A stretch of 64,000 nt of DNA from Stenopsyche tienmushanensis. Its lineage: Eukaryota > Arthropoda > Insecta > Trichoptera > Stenopsychidae. The stretch spans positions 1,116,001-1,180,000 of the forward strand of contig WACJ01000055.1 in the NCBI GenBank assembly GCA_008973525.1, written 5' to 3'. Below the pieces are notes generated by a model. That model saw only the letters and a list, made by a program, of their open reading frames with translations, was not told the DNA's origin and made no database searches. The translations under genes were made by a program, and so were the position numbers. Positions 36,416 through 48,230 of this stretch are shown piece after piece (position 1 is the first letter of the stretch; each line of letters begins with the position of its first letter).

Positions 36416-36875
36416 GCCTATCTCAAAGTTTTCCTTATAATATTTGACTTTTACTTAAAATGTGACTTTATTTTTTAGTTTTTCTTTATTAATCACCTTA
36501 ATATTTTTTTTAATATGAATACTTTATTCATCCCAATTTTTTTTTGTTGATTCATTCGCCACGATCTGGATTTGAAACAAAATATTTCAAGATGTGCTCA
36601 AATCCGATCAATTTCAAGTGCAAGCTGCAATGCTGCAATGCTTGGGAAAAGGGTTCGTCATTAGAGTCTCGCAGCTAGGTCACACTTCTCTTTTAAAGAC
36701 ATCAAATAAAGTTGAATTAAATCTACTGTTTTTTGATCCTCTTCCTCCGTGTTTTATTATCTTTAAGTAGAGCCATTCGCTTCGATGTATAATACACTCA
36801 TTCCATTTGCGATTATTTTATTAATTTCACACTAAAATTAACAATTTTAATAATAACAATTTTATTGCACCATTG
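36416..36875. other. Short AT-rich spacer between two piggyBac-like elements
   Basis: No gene or repeat recognised. Confidence 0.4.
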
Positions 36876-37293
36876 GTATTTAAAGAGGTAAGACACAAAG
36901 TTGTGTCCGAATTCCAATGATTCAGAAAGAGCATTTTTACATGTTGATCGACAGACAGAGACGGAGAGTAACTTCCACGTTGAGTTTGGAGAGAAACAGA
37001 GACGGAGAAAATATCCTGCAGGTCGGATATAGTGAGTGGGAGACAGAGACGGAAAGAGTATCTTGCGTACATCGTACGATTGTATAGATCGTTAACCCAA
37101 ATTTATCGACTAATAATTATATGTGAATGATATAATGAATGGATTTCAAGTGTATTGAGTTAATTTATTTATTTATGTACAGGCTTCATATACGCTGCGA
37201 CGTTCCTGACAGATAAGTAGATTTACACGGATGATAAGTGACGGACATACAAATGATGATGTTTTAAAATTAGCTCACTACTCAAAGGGTTAA
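36876..37293 (-). mobile_element. piggyBac-like MITE, left end degraded (copy F)
   Basis: The right end is TTAA (37290-37293) with CCCTTTGAGTAGTGAG read inwards. On the left a hairpin GACACAAAGTTGTGTC (36892-36907) and then CGAATTCCAATGATTCAG stand where the family has its hairpin, but the expected TTAA position reads ATTG, so that terminus has decayed. The interior contains repeated GACAGAGACGG(A)AGA words as in the other copies, plus an internal duplication of this motif. Confidence 0.7.
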
Positions 37294-38450
37294 GTAAATT
37301 ATTTCATGAGAGTCAGAAAAGGATGCTGTTACGCTATCGTAATATATTAAGCACGTATTTAGCATTTTTTTGCCTTGAATACCCAAATTTCGATCGATCC
37401 AATCTGAAAGTAAGCACTCCTCGATGGCAATGACTTTGAACGGAGACCCGGCCAACGGCCACCGCGGAATTTATCTTATTTATATTGACTTGAGTATCGT
37501 TTTTAGCATACAATTGATGAATATTTATGGGTTGATCTGGAAAGGAAGTTGCTTAAACACTGTCAGGCTGTCGCGCCATCGGCGCAGCCTGCCGCAGGAC
37601 ATGCCGCCTCTGCCTAAGCAGGCACCTGCGCCAATGAACTGTCCATATTTAATTTTCGTCATAAATCTTTTCTCTATTCCTACAACAGACAGCCTGCTTA
37701 TTCATATTCAATTTATGAAATTATATCAAACACCTTGGAAAATTTCCACTGAAGAAACTCCGTCTTTAATCAAGCCAAGTGCGGCTAAACTAAATTAAAA
37801 CTTCAGCCACATTTGCGGCGAACGCTTCAAGCATGGACTGCCAAGGATGGATATTTATTTTATCATTATCAACCTACAAAGAGCTCATCATTTTATCATG
37901 TCAAACTTTAGGACGCTCTTATCTAATCACATTTATTCACCATCATCATAAAAAAAACTATATTACATTGTAAACAAGCAATAGATCGCTTATAACCAAC
38001 AATATAGCATCAAATTGACGATTGATCAACCATGAACTCCAACCACCCTAAATAAAATTATATGTCATATTGTCACACCCATCTTAAAGCAACAAAGTGC
38101 CAATTATAAATATTAATTAAGCGATTGATATTTATTAAATCGTAATTATCTCTGACTGACGTGATGATCGACATCCAGGATTGAATCCTCTTTTTATTCG
38201 TCTCTGATAAAAGGAGCTGTCGTTCGTTCCGATAAAAGATTTATGAACACGAACTTAAACTTAATGTGTCAATATTATCTTAACATGTCGGATTCAATCA
38301 CCATTAGTGAGTCAAAATGGATAATTAAATGTCTTCACCTGTTTGAAAAGCGTTCTTTACACGTCTTGGCTGCTACTATTTGCATCAAATATTTCATAAG
38401 AAATCATACGGATAAATCTTGATTGAAATATGCATGCACTTTATCTTGAA
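37294..38450. other. Non-coding stretch, no gene seen
   Basis: The 124-codon frame at 37424-37798 has no recognised motif. A GC-rich pocket contains a stem with arms around AGGCTG (37565) and CAGCCT (37585-37590). Otherwise AT-rich. Confidence 0.4.
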
Positions 38451-38707
38451 TAGGGAATCCAATCCCGAGCCAAAATTTCGATCCCGGGATTTCGGGATTG
38501 CACTAGTTTTGCATTTGCAAAATTCCCGATTTCCTGATAAATTATTTATTTCCGTCGCTGCTGATGAATACTTATATACTATAATATTTTGATGTGATTC
38601 GTAATTATAGTACGAAAAAATACAAAAATTCTGAACCCCGTATCTATTATATTTCATATTGATATTCCCATTATTAGAGTCGAGGTGTAGTAAATACATC
38701 ACCGGTA
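38451..38707. repeat. Dispersed repeat, hAT-like left end
   Basis: It begins TAGGGAATCCAATCCCGAGC, a hAT-style end, and runs to CACCGGTAG. Its interior is repeated in inverted orientation at 45391-45620 with high similarity (for example CGGGGTTCAGAATTTTTGTA on the opposite strand). It has no coding capacity. Confidence 0.6.
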
Positions 38708-38898
38708 GTTCGACTAATTCCGATTTTATGTGACTGTTGTATTTTTACAAAATAGTCAAATGTAATGAAAAAATATAATGCGTTTGTTCCGTTGGAACAA
38801 ATAAAAATACTAATGTGTTTATAGCATTTTGAAATACTTATCAGACGAAGACCGTTTCTGTGGAAGACTTTTATTTAATTATCCCAATTTAATATATA

Positions 38899-38939
38899 TA
38901 ATATATTGCATTATTTATAATAAATAATGCAATATATTA
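38899..38939. repeat. Perfect 20-bp AT-rich palindrome
   Basis: Arms of 20 bp (TAATATATTGCATTATTTAT and its exact complement) are separated by one base. It could form a cruciform. It is not associated with a recognised gene or element. Confidence 0.85.
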
Positions 38940-41750
38940 AGAATGTTAAAATTATGTGTCAAATCAACATTATTTTTCATCGATGCTTGGAGATATTCGA
39001 AGAATTTGAAGCAAATTCTTTTACAAATTCATCGATTACCTAAAGAAAATTGTTAACATATGTTGTATGGTAATTTTTTAAAATAAATATATAGCTAGCA
39101 TTCCAATCGCATTTGTGAAGCGTTTCACTTCTTTATCCGTTCGAATGCTATCGATTTTATAGAGGCTTTCGGTCCTTATATATTTGAATAGGAGATTTCT
39201 CACAGCCATATTTTTAAGTAGACCTCTTTAAAGACTTCTTATCGGCGCAAAGTTCTCGATTGTAGCTTTTCTTCACATTCTCTGTAGCCATTCAGATGTC
39301 AATCAGGAAGCATACCTGATGGAGTCTGAAGAAGATCAAGTTTTCTTCAAATACTCAAACGTCGAGAGTGATAGGTTCAAATTGATAATATCGTAAGTTT
39401 CGCAGATGGTCGTTCGCATGCTTTCCTCGTTGTATGTTTGCTTATGAAATGTACTTCAAGGGTGTGTTATTTGGTTAACGTGCATATATTTGTTGCGGGT
39501 TGCTATCAATCATGATCTAAATTGACTATCATTAGTAATTTCGGAGCGTTTAATTGCTGCATGAAATGCTCCGGGGTTTTCGGCTGCTGGATGCGCCATC
39601 GGCAAGACCGGTTCTTTTTGCATATGTTGAGGTTTATTTTTGTGTAAGTAATGTCATCAATCAGTGTTTCCATCGTCATCTACATAAAAGGCATTTATTT
39701 GCACCGGTGGGAAATGCAGCGACCGGACCTTCACTTGTATGCAAATAAATTTGCAGATAGATATCGTTCGTCCGACGGCAGATTCTACCCCCCAACCTCT
39801 GTCCGTCCTTCAGCTGCTGCCGTCGCATTGAACCGTCAGTCACCAGACCTGGAATCGTCTAAATGTCCTGAACATTCGTTCCCCAAACTCATTGTTCAGC
39901 GGAACGAGTGACATCGTAAAGAGATTCGACGATGGAATCGCCAGTATTTTTTTAGATTCTCGGACGTTTGTTTATGTTGAATGTCTTTCAAATCTTCGAC
40001 TTTTACTTTATGATCTGTATGACGGCTAAATGGCCATCTTATAGTCGGGAGTTATAAATTAAAAACGAAGGCTTTTTTAAGCATAACATGAGATTAATAT
40101 CAAATTGTAATCTTAGTACTTTTAAATAAAAAATATCAAATCAAATCACGATCGATTAACTAGAATTTATACAATGGTAATAATTCCTCTTTTTATGTTT
40201 TACCATATTCATTATCGCTTGTAGGGCATATCTATAGTGTATATGGATAGGTTCCTATTGCCTTCCACATATGAATAAATTAAGATAAAACTATTTAAAT
40301 AACGATTTTAATTATAATCTATTATCAACAGTTCACAATTTACTATATCAACGCTTGGTTTCTGTTATCTAAGAAGCTTTTTACAGAAGTCATTTCAACA
40401 CGGTTGTCATAAAGAGCATTTGGGGTATAGTGAAGCGAATGTATAAATCAGATTCATTTTATACTATATGATGATAGTATGACGGTGATATTATTGCAAA
40501 AATATATATTTATTGATGATAGCTATAAACATATCCCAGTATGTTTTATCGCTTTAATAATTTTATCATCAGACACAATTGAAGCCACATAGGTTGTTTA
40601 TTTGAATATTTCCTACAAGATTTTATCCTGATTATTCATGTACAGCGTATCGATATAATGTTATCATAAATTCAAAATAATAATTTATTATTCATGGGTT
40701 GCGTTGCAATCTACTCCGCGAGCCCCCAATCGTATTACATCGATGATTTGTATGGCGAAATATATGCATAGTTTTTTTTTTCAGCATAAAAGACGTAGAT
40801 CTGTCTTCAGTTGAAAACGAAATTCAGCCCTGATTTATGTTCAATATAAATGTGTCAAAAAAGGGTATATTATGATAAGCGCCCCATTAAATTCGGATGC
40901 AGCCTTGTAAAGTTTTATCAATGAGCTCGGCATAGTATTAATTACAAACGAATGTTTACTATTTACATACGAATGCGAGCTTACGCCCGTCGGCGAGGGA
41001 GAAAAAGCTCCTCGGAGCTTTCGTGCTTTCCATATCAGATCCGAGTCAAACTTTTTCGTGGCTTATATGCTTTATTTTGTTTGAAGTTCTGGCCACAAAT
41101 GTGACGATAAGTGTGGCCGATTAAGGCCGGTGGTAATGGCGTGCCGACGTTAAAAATGAAAATGTGATAACTTTCGCCAAAAGTTTACAGCTCGCCGAGA
41201 TAAAAAATAAAAGGCTGCCAACCTCAAGAGTGTCCCACTTAATCACGCAACACATGGCCCGGAATTAATTGCGTTTGTCGAAATAATTAATGTCGGCCGA
41301 TAGCCGTCCCAAAATAATAAACTTTTCAAAATAAGCACAGGAAATATGAATTGTTTCGTTTTTGGGAAAGAAACTGATTGACCGGAAATTTGCTGGGACG
41401 TACTATAGCAGTATATGTAAAACACTTCAACTAGACAGTTGTTACTTTCCATAGAAACTTTTGGACTGCATTTTTGCACATTAGCCATAATCATAACACA
41501 TTTTTGACCCAAATTCAAATAATCTTAAAATAGATAATAAGCTTACTAATAATCAATTGCTATATCAACAATATTCAGGAGGTCAATTTGATAACAAATC
41601 AATTCAACTGCCCTTGTATCTGTAACATATCTGCTTATTATTTAGAGAGAACCTGGGACAAAAAGAGTACTTGCTAAATATATTTTTACACTAAGAAAAA
41701 TAGCAAAAAAGATGTTCATCAATGAATTGGTTCTATATTAAATAAATCGT
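38940..41750. other. Non-coding stretch, no gene seen
   Basis: The GC-richer segment at 39540-39960 has overlapping open frames but no recognised domain. The rest is AT-rich. No RNA gene or transposon boundary identified. Confidence 0.4.
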
Positions 41751-41978
41751 TTAAGCCCCAAAGGAGTACTATCCCAGGGCTTGGTACCCCCATCCACTAT
41801 TCAGACAGAGACAGAGAGAGAACGTAGCGCAGTATGGGAGACAGAGACGAAGAGCTTCCCCGCATATATCGCACGATTGTACAGATCGTTAGCCAAAATT
41901 TATCGAATAATAATGATTTCGATTTCAAGTTTTTTAGGTGATTCCCAGGCCCTGGGATAGTACTCCTTTAGGGGTTAA
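41751..41978 (-). mobile_element. piggyBac-like MITE with a second type of terminus (copy D)
   Basis: TTAA at 41751-41754 and 41975-41978. The inverted ends are long: CCCCAAAGGAGTACTATCCC with GGGCTTGG on the left, and CCCCTAAAGGAGTACTATCC with CAGGGCCTGG from the right. The interior (GACAGAGACAGAGAG, GCACGATTGTACAGATCGTT, AATAATGATTTCGATTTCAA) is a shortened version of the interior of copies A, B and E, although the tips are entirely different from theirs. Confidence 0.8.
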
Positions 41979-44900
41979 TTATGTATTGGTTGACATATTA
42001 TGTTACTAATTAATAATTCACATTTTATTAGCATATTATCACAAATAATTTGATTAGGAATCAAATAAAAATTCAATGCAACCAACAATTCGGGATTTTA
42101 AGCACTTTTTGTGAATTTATGACTATATAAATACATAAAATCTCTTCCGTCATATCTAATGTATTCACGCACGTGCGTATGCCCATATAAATGCGAAATA
42201 AAAGCCGCATAAAGATGGTAAAAATACACTTTGCCGCGGGAAAATGGCATAAAAAGCCGCTGAAAAGTTTCACTGTAAGCTAAATCTTTTGCTTATATCT
42301 CACAAAAGCCTTGCTTTCAACTTATTTTTAGATAAACCCGTATATTGTTATCCGATACCCTAATGGGTTTCCAAAGCTGAAATATATAGGGCTTAAAAAC
42401 TAATATACGTCATATACAGCCTCCATACAACTTCATGCCGCCGATACATAAATAACGAATTCGCGTCGTTGTTTTTTTCGTGTTTTTGAGCGGCAAATTT
42501 AAAAAATATCCGACCTCAAGTATTGGCCGGAGATTGGGTAAATTGCGGCGCCAATAAAGAAAGGGACAAAAAGCCCTCATGCATTATTGAAAAAGCGCAT
42601 TTAAAAAATCTAGGAAGGGTCTTTATTGTTATTCACTAAATCTGTGTTTAGCTTTGGGTTTTTCTTATTTCGACCCGGGGTCTCCCATTCTTAACCAGAC
42701 CCTCTTTAATGTCACTCCATAATGAATTTAAAATTAGCCCTGCACTGCCGTGGATTTTTTTGAAACAATTATATTTTTTGTGTTGAAAGTACGCTTCTCA
42801 AATGTAAAAGTATTCGACATCTATTTATTTTAAGCTATAATATCATCTCCAAGCAATCCTACCCGCATGATTATTTGTATCGAGCTATGATCCGTTATGA
42901 TTCTTATATATAATCTTCTTCTGAAGTTGTCATATCTGTTATCGATCTCAATATGAGTCTAATGTAGGAAAAGTTTTATTTGTGTGGTAATCAGCCTCAT
43001 TGTTTCAGTATCTTTTTTTACAAATCCAGTAAATCAAGATAAAATTAAATCGGAAATATCTATTTTTTGTAGTGAAACTTGTATAGGTACGGTAGAGCAA
43101 AATTGACTTGAACATCACGAAAAGTGAAACTACAATCAGCAGTTGGTCGAAAAAAGGGAGAATCATTTATAGTTTCTGCATCGTATACATCGCCAGGCGC
43201 ATGCGCCGCACCACTTCTGCTATGTGAGCGTGTGTGTTTATATACGTAGCATAAAGCAACTACTAAAGCAGCATTTACATCTATTTTATTATATATTACA
43301 CAAATTAAAAATTTCACGTCTACTGCCCGCACTTAAATCTCGCGCATTCTTTTATCTGTATTTAAGCCCCAATCTTCATAAGTCTTAGAAGTCCTTTATA
43401 CCAATATATAAATTTCTTGACTGGACATTTAAATACAAAAATTAGCCCACTGATTCTCGTAGTAATTAAAATTAATTAATGATTGGCGTTCACACGGGAC
43501 AAACAGTCGGTCAAACATATTACGTATAAGTTTATAATACATTGTGCTCATTATTCTCCATTCGATTGTTTGGTCGTGGCTATATTTAAATTTAAAAATA
43601 CAACCATCGAACTGGCATGAAGTAAAACGACATCTGTGCGTAATGACCACTTTGAAATTACATTTTGCTTAAGCCTAAATAGTTTTAGGGTGTCCATCGG
43701 TCCGGATATACAGATGTTGTGTCTTTGGGTTATATATGGTCATAAGCTTCTATCTGTATGGTCACCGTGGGTGCACTTGAGAAAGTTCCGAGTTACGCGT
43801 TAGGCAAATGGATTTATAATAAGTTTCGTGGCAACGATCGTTAGAGAGCAGAGCGCATAACGGCTAGTCGTTACTGGGTTGGTCGTTACACTCGTCAAGC
43901 TTCCAGGGAATCGTTACCAGGATCATTATCTTCAATGAAGACTGCAGCCGACAAACAATCATATGCGCCCTGTGAACCTTTCTTGCCCATTACTACACCC
44001 ATTATGATTATCACTAATATTATAGATGTCGCTGTCACTATTTCACACGCTCCATGTCAATACAACAACGCTGTTTCCGCCACTTTTTAATGACATCGCT
44101 CTTTTTGCATGAATGAAACTCGTCAACTTTACATTCTGGCGCTCGTAAATATCACTATGCGGATGAAAGAGTTCCCACAAACGTAAAATTTTAATAGTGC
44201 AATATTCATGGCATTCGTGACAGACGGTGCAAAAGGAACACCAGCGGCTTGATTTATACTATTTTTTGTACAGTAGGTAAAACATCATTTTTAGTACAAT
44301 ATTGCTTTAATTTCCACATTGACCGATAAATGGATAGCTTTTCTAACATTTTTATAAATCCTTCTTTAATTTAAAGTACATTTTCATCCGTTCAGGACCA
44401 TTTTCCTTAAAAAAAAAGTTCTATTATATCAGCCAATTCCAAAATTCTCATATTTATATTTTGATGAATTTTATGAAATTCAACGAATTTTCTTGTCTTC
44501 AAACACAAAAATACCACTAATATCTATATTTGTATCTTATCACGTATCCAAATACATATATTGAATTTATCATCAGAATTGATAACGAGATATTGATTTT
44601 TTTTACAATTTACTACTTAAAATTCATATGTATTATCAACATTACCATCATTTAATATGATGTATGAAGAGATAATGCCGAAAAAGGTATTGAATAACAA
44701 AGCTATATATTTGCTCGAATCGCAAAATAAATCACGGTATATACGGGTTCATAGAATTACAGATTTTTGGACAGACATTTTTTTATTGAACTATATTCAG
44801 CCCCTTGGTTTAGGGATGAAAATCATAGCTCAAGCTTCTTGGATTCGAATTGAGAACCATCATATCGAAACGATAGGTGTTTGATAATTGTTAAAAAAAA

Positions 44901-45378
44901 TGTAATTTAAATCTGAATTAAATGATAAATATACAGCTTATAAACATTGCTTTTATGCATCTACTATGGCTATTTAAATTTAATTTAGATAAAATCGCGT
45001 GTCCAACAAGCATTTACTCTACGAGTGCCATACGCATGAGTGCCCAATTGGGAGACCTATACTAAATCAAGCCTCGGTTTTTATTGACAGTTTTTGTCTG
45101 TTGATTCTTTGAAAGGGCAACTTCTCAAAGCTTTCATTTTATTTGGAACTTGTCAGGTGATCGATTAAGTCTATTCAGGATTTGTATTATGGGTTATTTG
45201 CTAGACCTTTTTTAAATAAAAATTTGGGTACAATTCCAGATTGTCGCCGTACAAATAATTATAGACCATCGGAAAAATTAATACTTCTGAATGATATCCA
45301 AATTGTAGCAATTGGGCAGTAACTGCCTAATCTATGTATACATATATACAGTACATATATTTTTTTCAAATTGTTATA
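41979..45378. other. Non-coding stretch with one short dispersed repeat
   Basis: 43232-43305 (TGTGTTTATATACGTAGCAT to ATATTACACAAAT) is similar to 60158-60222. 43680-43920 is GC-richer and may be an old retroelement, but no LTR pair was found. No coding region recognised. Confidence 0.4.
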
Positions 45379-45620
45379 TTAACCTTTCCCTACCGGTGAT
45401 GTATTTACTACACCTCGACTCTAATAACGGGAATATCGATATGAAATATAATAGATACGGGGTTCAGAATTTTTGTATTCCTCCGTAATATAATTACGAA
45501 TCACATCAAAGTTAATACTTTGATGTGTGATCAAAGTTGTACTATAATTAGTACATATATAAATATTCATCTGCAGCGACGGAAATAAAAAAATTGTCGG
45601 GAAATCGGGAATTTTGCGAG
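45379..45620. mobile_element. TTAA-flanked end joined to the dispersed repeat of 38451
   Basis: TTAA (45379-45382) then CCTTTCCCTACCGGTG, followed by a partial hairpin, forms a piggyBac-like tip. From 45391 the sequence is an inverted, similar copy of 38707-38456. The hAT-like end seen at 38451 is not present here. Similarity ends at about 45620. Confidence 0.5.
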
Positions 45621-47266
45621 TTTTAGTCCGTGTCTCAGCAGATACCTCTAACGAGTGTAGATAATTATTTACTTATTTTTGAATTGTATTTTTTTATCTT
45701 ATCATATTTTAGCAACATGTGAAAGACACTGAAAAACCACTCCATGGAAAACCTAAAGACTGATGATATAAATTTATACATAAAGCACTAAAAATTTAAC
45801 CCGCTGGTATTGATGTGATTTTACTATTTAAATGATAAGCAAAGGCAGTTCCATGCAAATTCAATTCCATTATTCCAGATTTCAGCTAAATCACCAAAAT
45901 ATTACAATAGCAATGGTCCAATATCGAAATATTCAAATAAACATTAAATGCATTATTAGGTTCATCTAAATAAGCAAATGTAAATCCCGTATGTGTAGAT
46001 GAAACTATAGTAATTATTATGCGGGGTCCCCCGTGACCCCATCCGTACAATGCCCTTCTGTTGTTTGGCGAAGCTTATTGAAGCGTTAAATTAAACACAA
46101 TACCATAAGCTTTAATTTATTTCTTTGTTGCGTTTGTTGTGCTGCTTATATACATATAATACATTAACGCGGTGCAAAATAAACAACGTCCGAAATTCTA
46201 TCGGAATTGCAATTTTCGCCTAAATTACTGTGTAAAATTTACAAAGAGCCCGATTGATTCGATTGCGATTTGTTGCGTATCCCGCAGATTTAATCCATAC
46301 ACACCCGATGTGCGTTTTAAATATGTTATCGCATTCAAAATTGGGGTCGTCGTGCATTTTGAACACCTTGTATTTAATTACGATTCGTTCCGCGTGCTGT
46401 ACACCCAAAAATATGGGATATTCGCGACTTGCATCGTAAATAGGGTATTTATATACCCGAGCAAATTCAACATGAATCATCCCGTGCAGATCTTCATAAA
46501 TTGTTTTGCAGATGTACCAAAAAACACGAGCGTTTTTATAATACAGCTAACTCCAAAATGGGTACATTATTTCAACGGGCCAAATTAGATCGACATTATT
46601 TTTTTGCAATAATAATTTTCGCACGTATGCTTCCACTTCTGTTTCATTTCGCTATTTAAATCTTTAAAGTCATTTCAAGCGGCATAAACCAAAAATAATA
46701 ATAATTTTTTTGCAAAACAACATTTATGCCATTTCATTTTCAAAGAAGATGCTGCGTCGTTGAAGTGCTCACATCTGATCAACTGTCTTGGGTGCCAAAA
46801 TTCCAATTCAAAAAAATAACACGCATAATTGATTGCAGATTGAATGTAGATTATTAATATTCAATCAGGCCGTCAAACGTCCATTATAGTCATGTTTTGG
46901 ACAAATATTAATTAATACAATTCCAAGAATTCTTTGTTTGGAGATTGGGTGTTTATTGGCATCCGAAACGTTATACACATTCGTAAACGAACTGGAAAGT
47001 CGTTTGTTACGAGTCATATTCAATTACCGTCTCAGTCTTATGCAAATGAAACAGCGTCATACAAATTGTAGATCATTGGATACCAACCTTTTTTTATTAT
47101 AACTTGCTCATAACAATTAATTCTTATTATTTTCAAACATCTATTCTGTTTTTATAACAATGATAATATTTCCAAGTGCATTGTTGAATGATAATTAAAA
47201 TTGAAATCAATCACACATTTATAATTTTTCAAATATTGATTAAAATTATGTGATTTCTTAGTTAAT
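45621..47266. other. Non-coding stretch, no gene seen
   Basis: The 138-codon frame at 46172-46588 has no recognised motif and overlaps open frames on the other strand. It is within what chance could produce in the window. No repeat boundaries recognised. Confidence 0.4.
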
Positions 47267-47735
47267 ATGAATGATCTTGAACAAAAATTGATGAACGTTA
47301 AAAACTCGTTAAAGACTCTATTTCTTGGCCAAGAGATAAAACAGCATATCTTATCAATTTATAAAGATCTGTCTAGGGATGAATTACTTCAGAGATGCTT
47401 GGGTGGCCATACCCAAAATGCTAATGAATATTTAAGTCAACGGTTTGACGACTGGCTCAAAAGCACCTGCATTCTGATGTAAAAATCATTAAAATATTAA
47501 GATACATCGCTACAGTTTAATTTTGAAGATGATAAATACATTAAATATAATTATTAGCACCTACTGTAAAGTCTTCGCTGAAAATACCGATGAAGTGCGG
47601 GTATCGAGTTAAAACCGTAAGAGTCTTTCTAAGATAAAAGCAGCTCGTATAGCCCGAAAACAACAGTTAGTCGAAGATAATCAACTTGTTGAGAAAGCTG
47701 AAGATTTATTATATGCACCTGGAATCATTGGTTGA
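47267..47735 (+). pseudogene. Fragment of a Mutator-like transposase-domain protein
   Basis: 47267-47482 reads IYKDLSRDELLQRCLGGHTQ followed by NANE, a motif I associate with repetitive arthropod proteins carrying a Mutator-like transposase domain. After a frame change, 47631-47735 reads KAARIARKQQLVEDNQLVEK, then AEDLLYAPGIIG and a stop, which resembles the short C-terminal tail of such proteins. The middle is missing or scrambled and no N-terminal part is visible. The family call rests on these two blocks from memory of the family and should be treated as tentative. Confidence 0.45.
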
Positions 47736-47979
47736 TCGGCAAGTCACTTAAATTGATAGTTTCATCGCATTGAAACTTATTATCTCGAAACTGTATTTTC
47801 AAAATGTTCGCCAGTTGTAGCTTAAAAAGTTGTTGATCAATCTGTCTGAAATTTTGGGATGTTTCTCACTGTAATATTATCTAGTCAACTAAGCTAAGTT
47901 TTAAGATTTTCGCATAAATAAATGATTTTTTGGGGTAATTCATTTTAAATTGCTTGAACGAAAAAAAAATCAACTAAAT

Positions 47980-48230
47980 AATGTTAGGCCTGCTTCTGCA
48001 AAATTAACGCAAGGGAAAATAATCGAAGTTCGTTTAAAACTTCTACCCCATTCACATTATTCTCCGGATATTGCACCCTCTGATTACCATTTTGTTTAGG
48101 TCCTTAGAACCCTGGTTTTAAAATTAATCCAATATTCAGGTGCTTATAAATCATCCAGACTGTATTTTGAAGGACTGTAAAAATATTCTAGACCCACTGA
48201 ATTCTATATAAAAATATTGCATGTGTGAAA
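47980..48230 (+). pseudogene. mariner-type transposase 3' fragment
   Basis: From 47980 the frame reads NVRPASAKLTQGKIIEVRLK, then LLPHSHYSPDIAPSDYHFV and a stop at 48097-48099. This matches the DNARPH...PHPPYSPDLAPSDYHLF block holding the last two acidic residues of the mariner DD34D catalytic triad. The first of these has been lost with the truncated start (only N remains), and the second is present in PSDYH. Downstream, in other frames, PTEFYIKILHV resembles the usual PxEFY..GI near the C-terminus. No terminal inverted repeats were located, so only the degenerate 3' part survives. Confidence 0.75.

Noticed and set aside
37424..37798. 124-codon frame over a GC-rich pocket with a stem-loop
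   Set aside because: No recognised protein motif, and the stem is short with a bulge, so neither a gene nor a microRNA precursor is supported.
43680..43930. Possible LTR or retroelement fragment in a GC-richer stretch
   Set aside because: No paired copy, no TG...CA ends and no primer-binding site were found.
46172..46588. 138-codon open frame
   Set aside because: No motif, overlapping frames on the other strand, and a length that one such frame per window could reach by chance.
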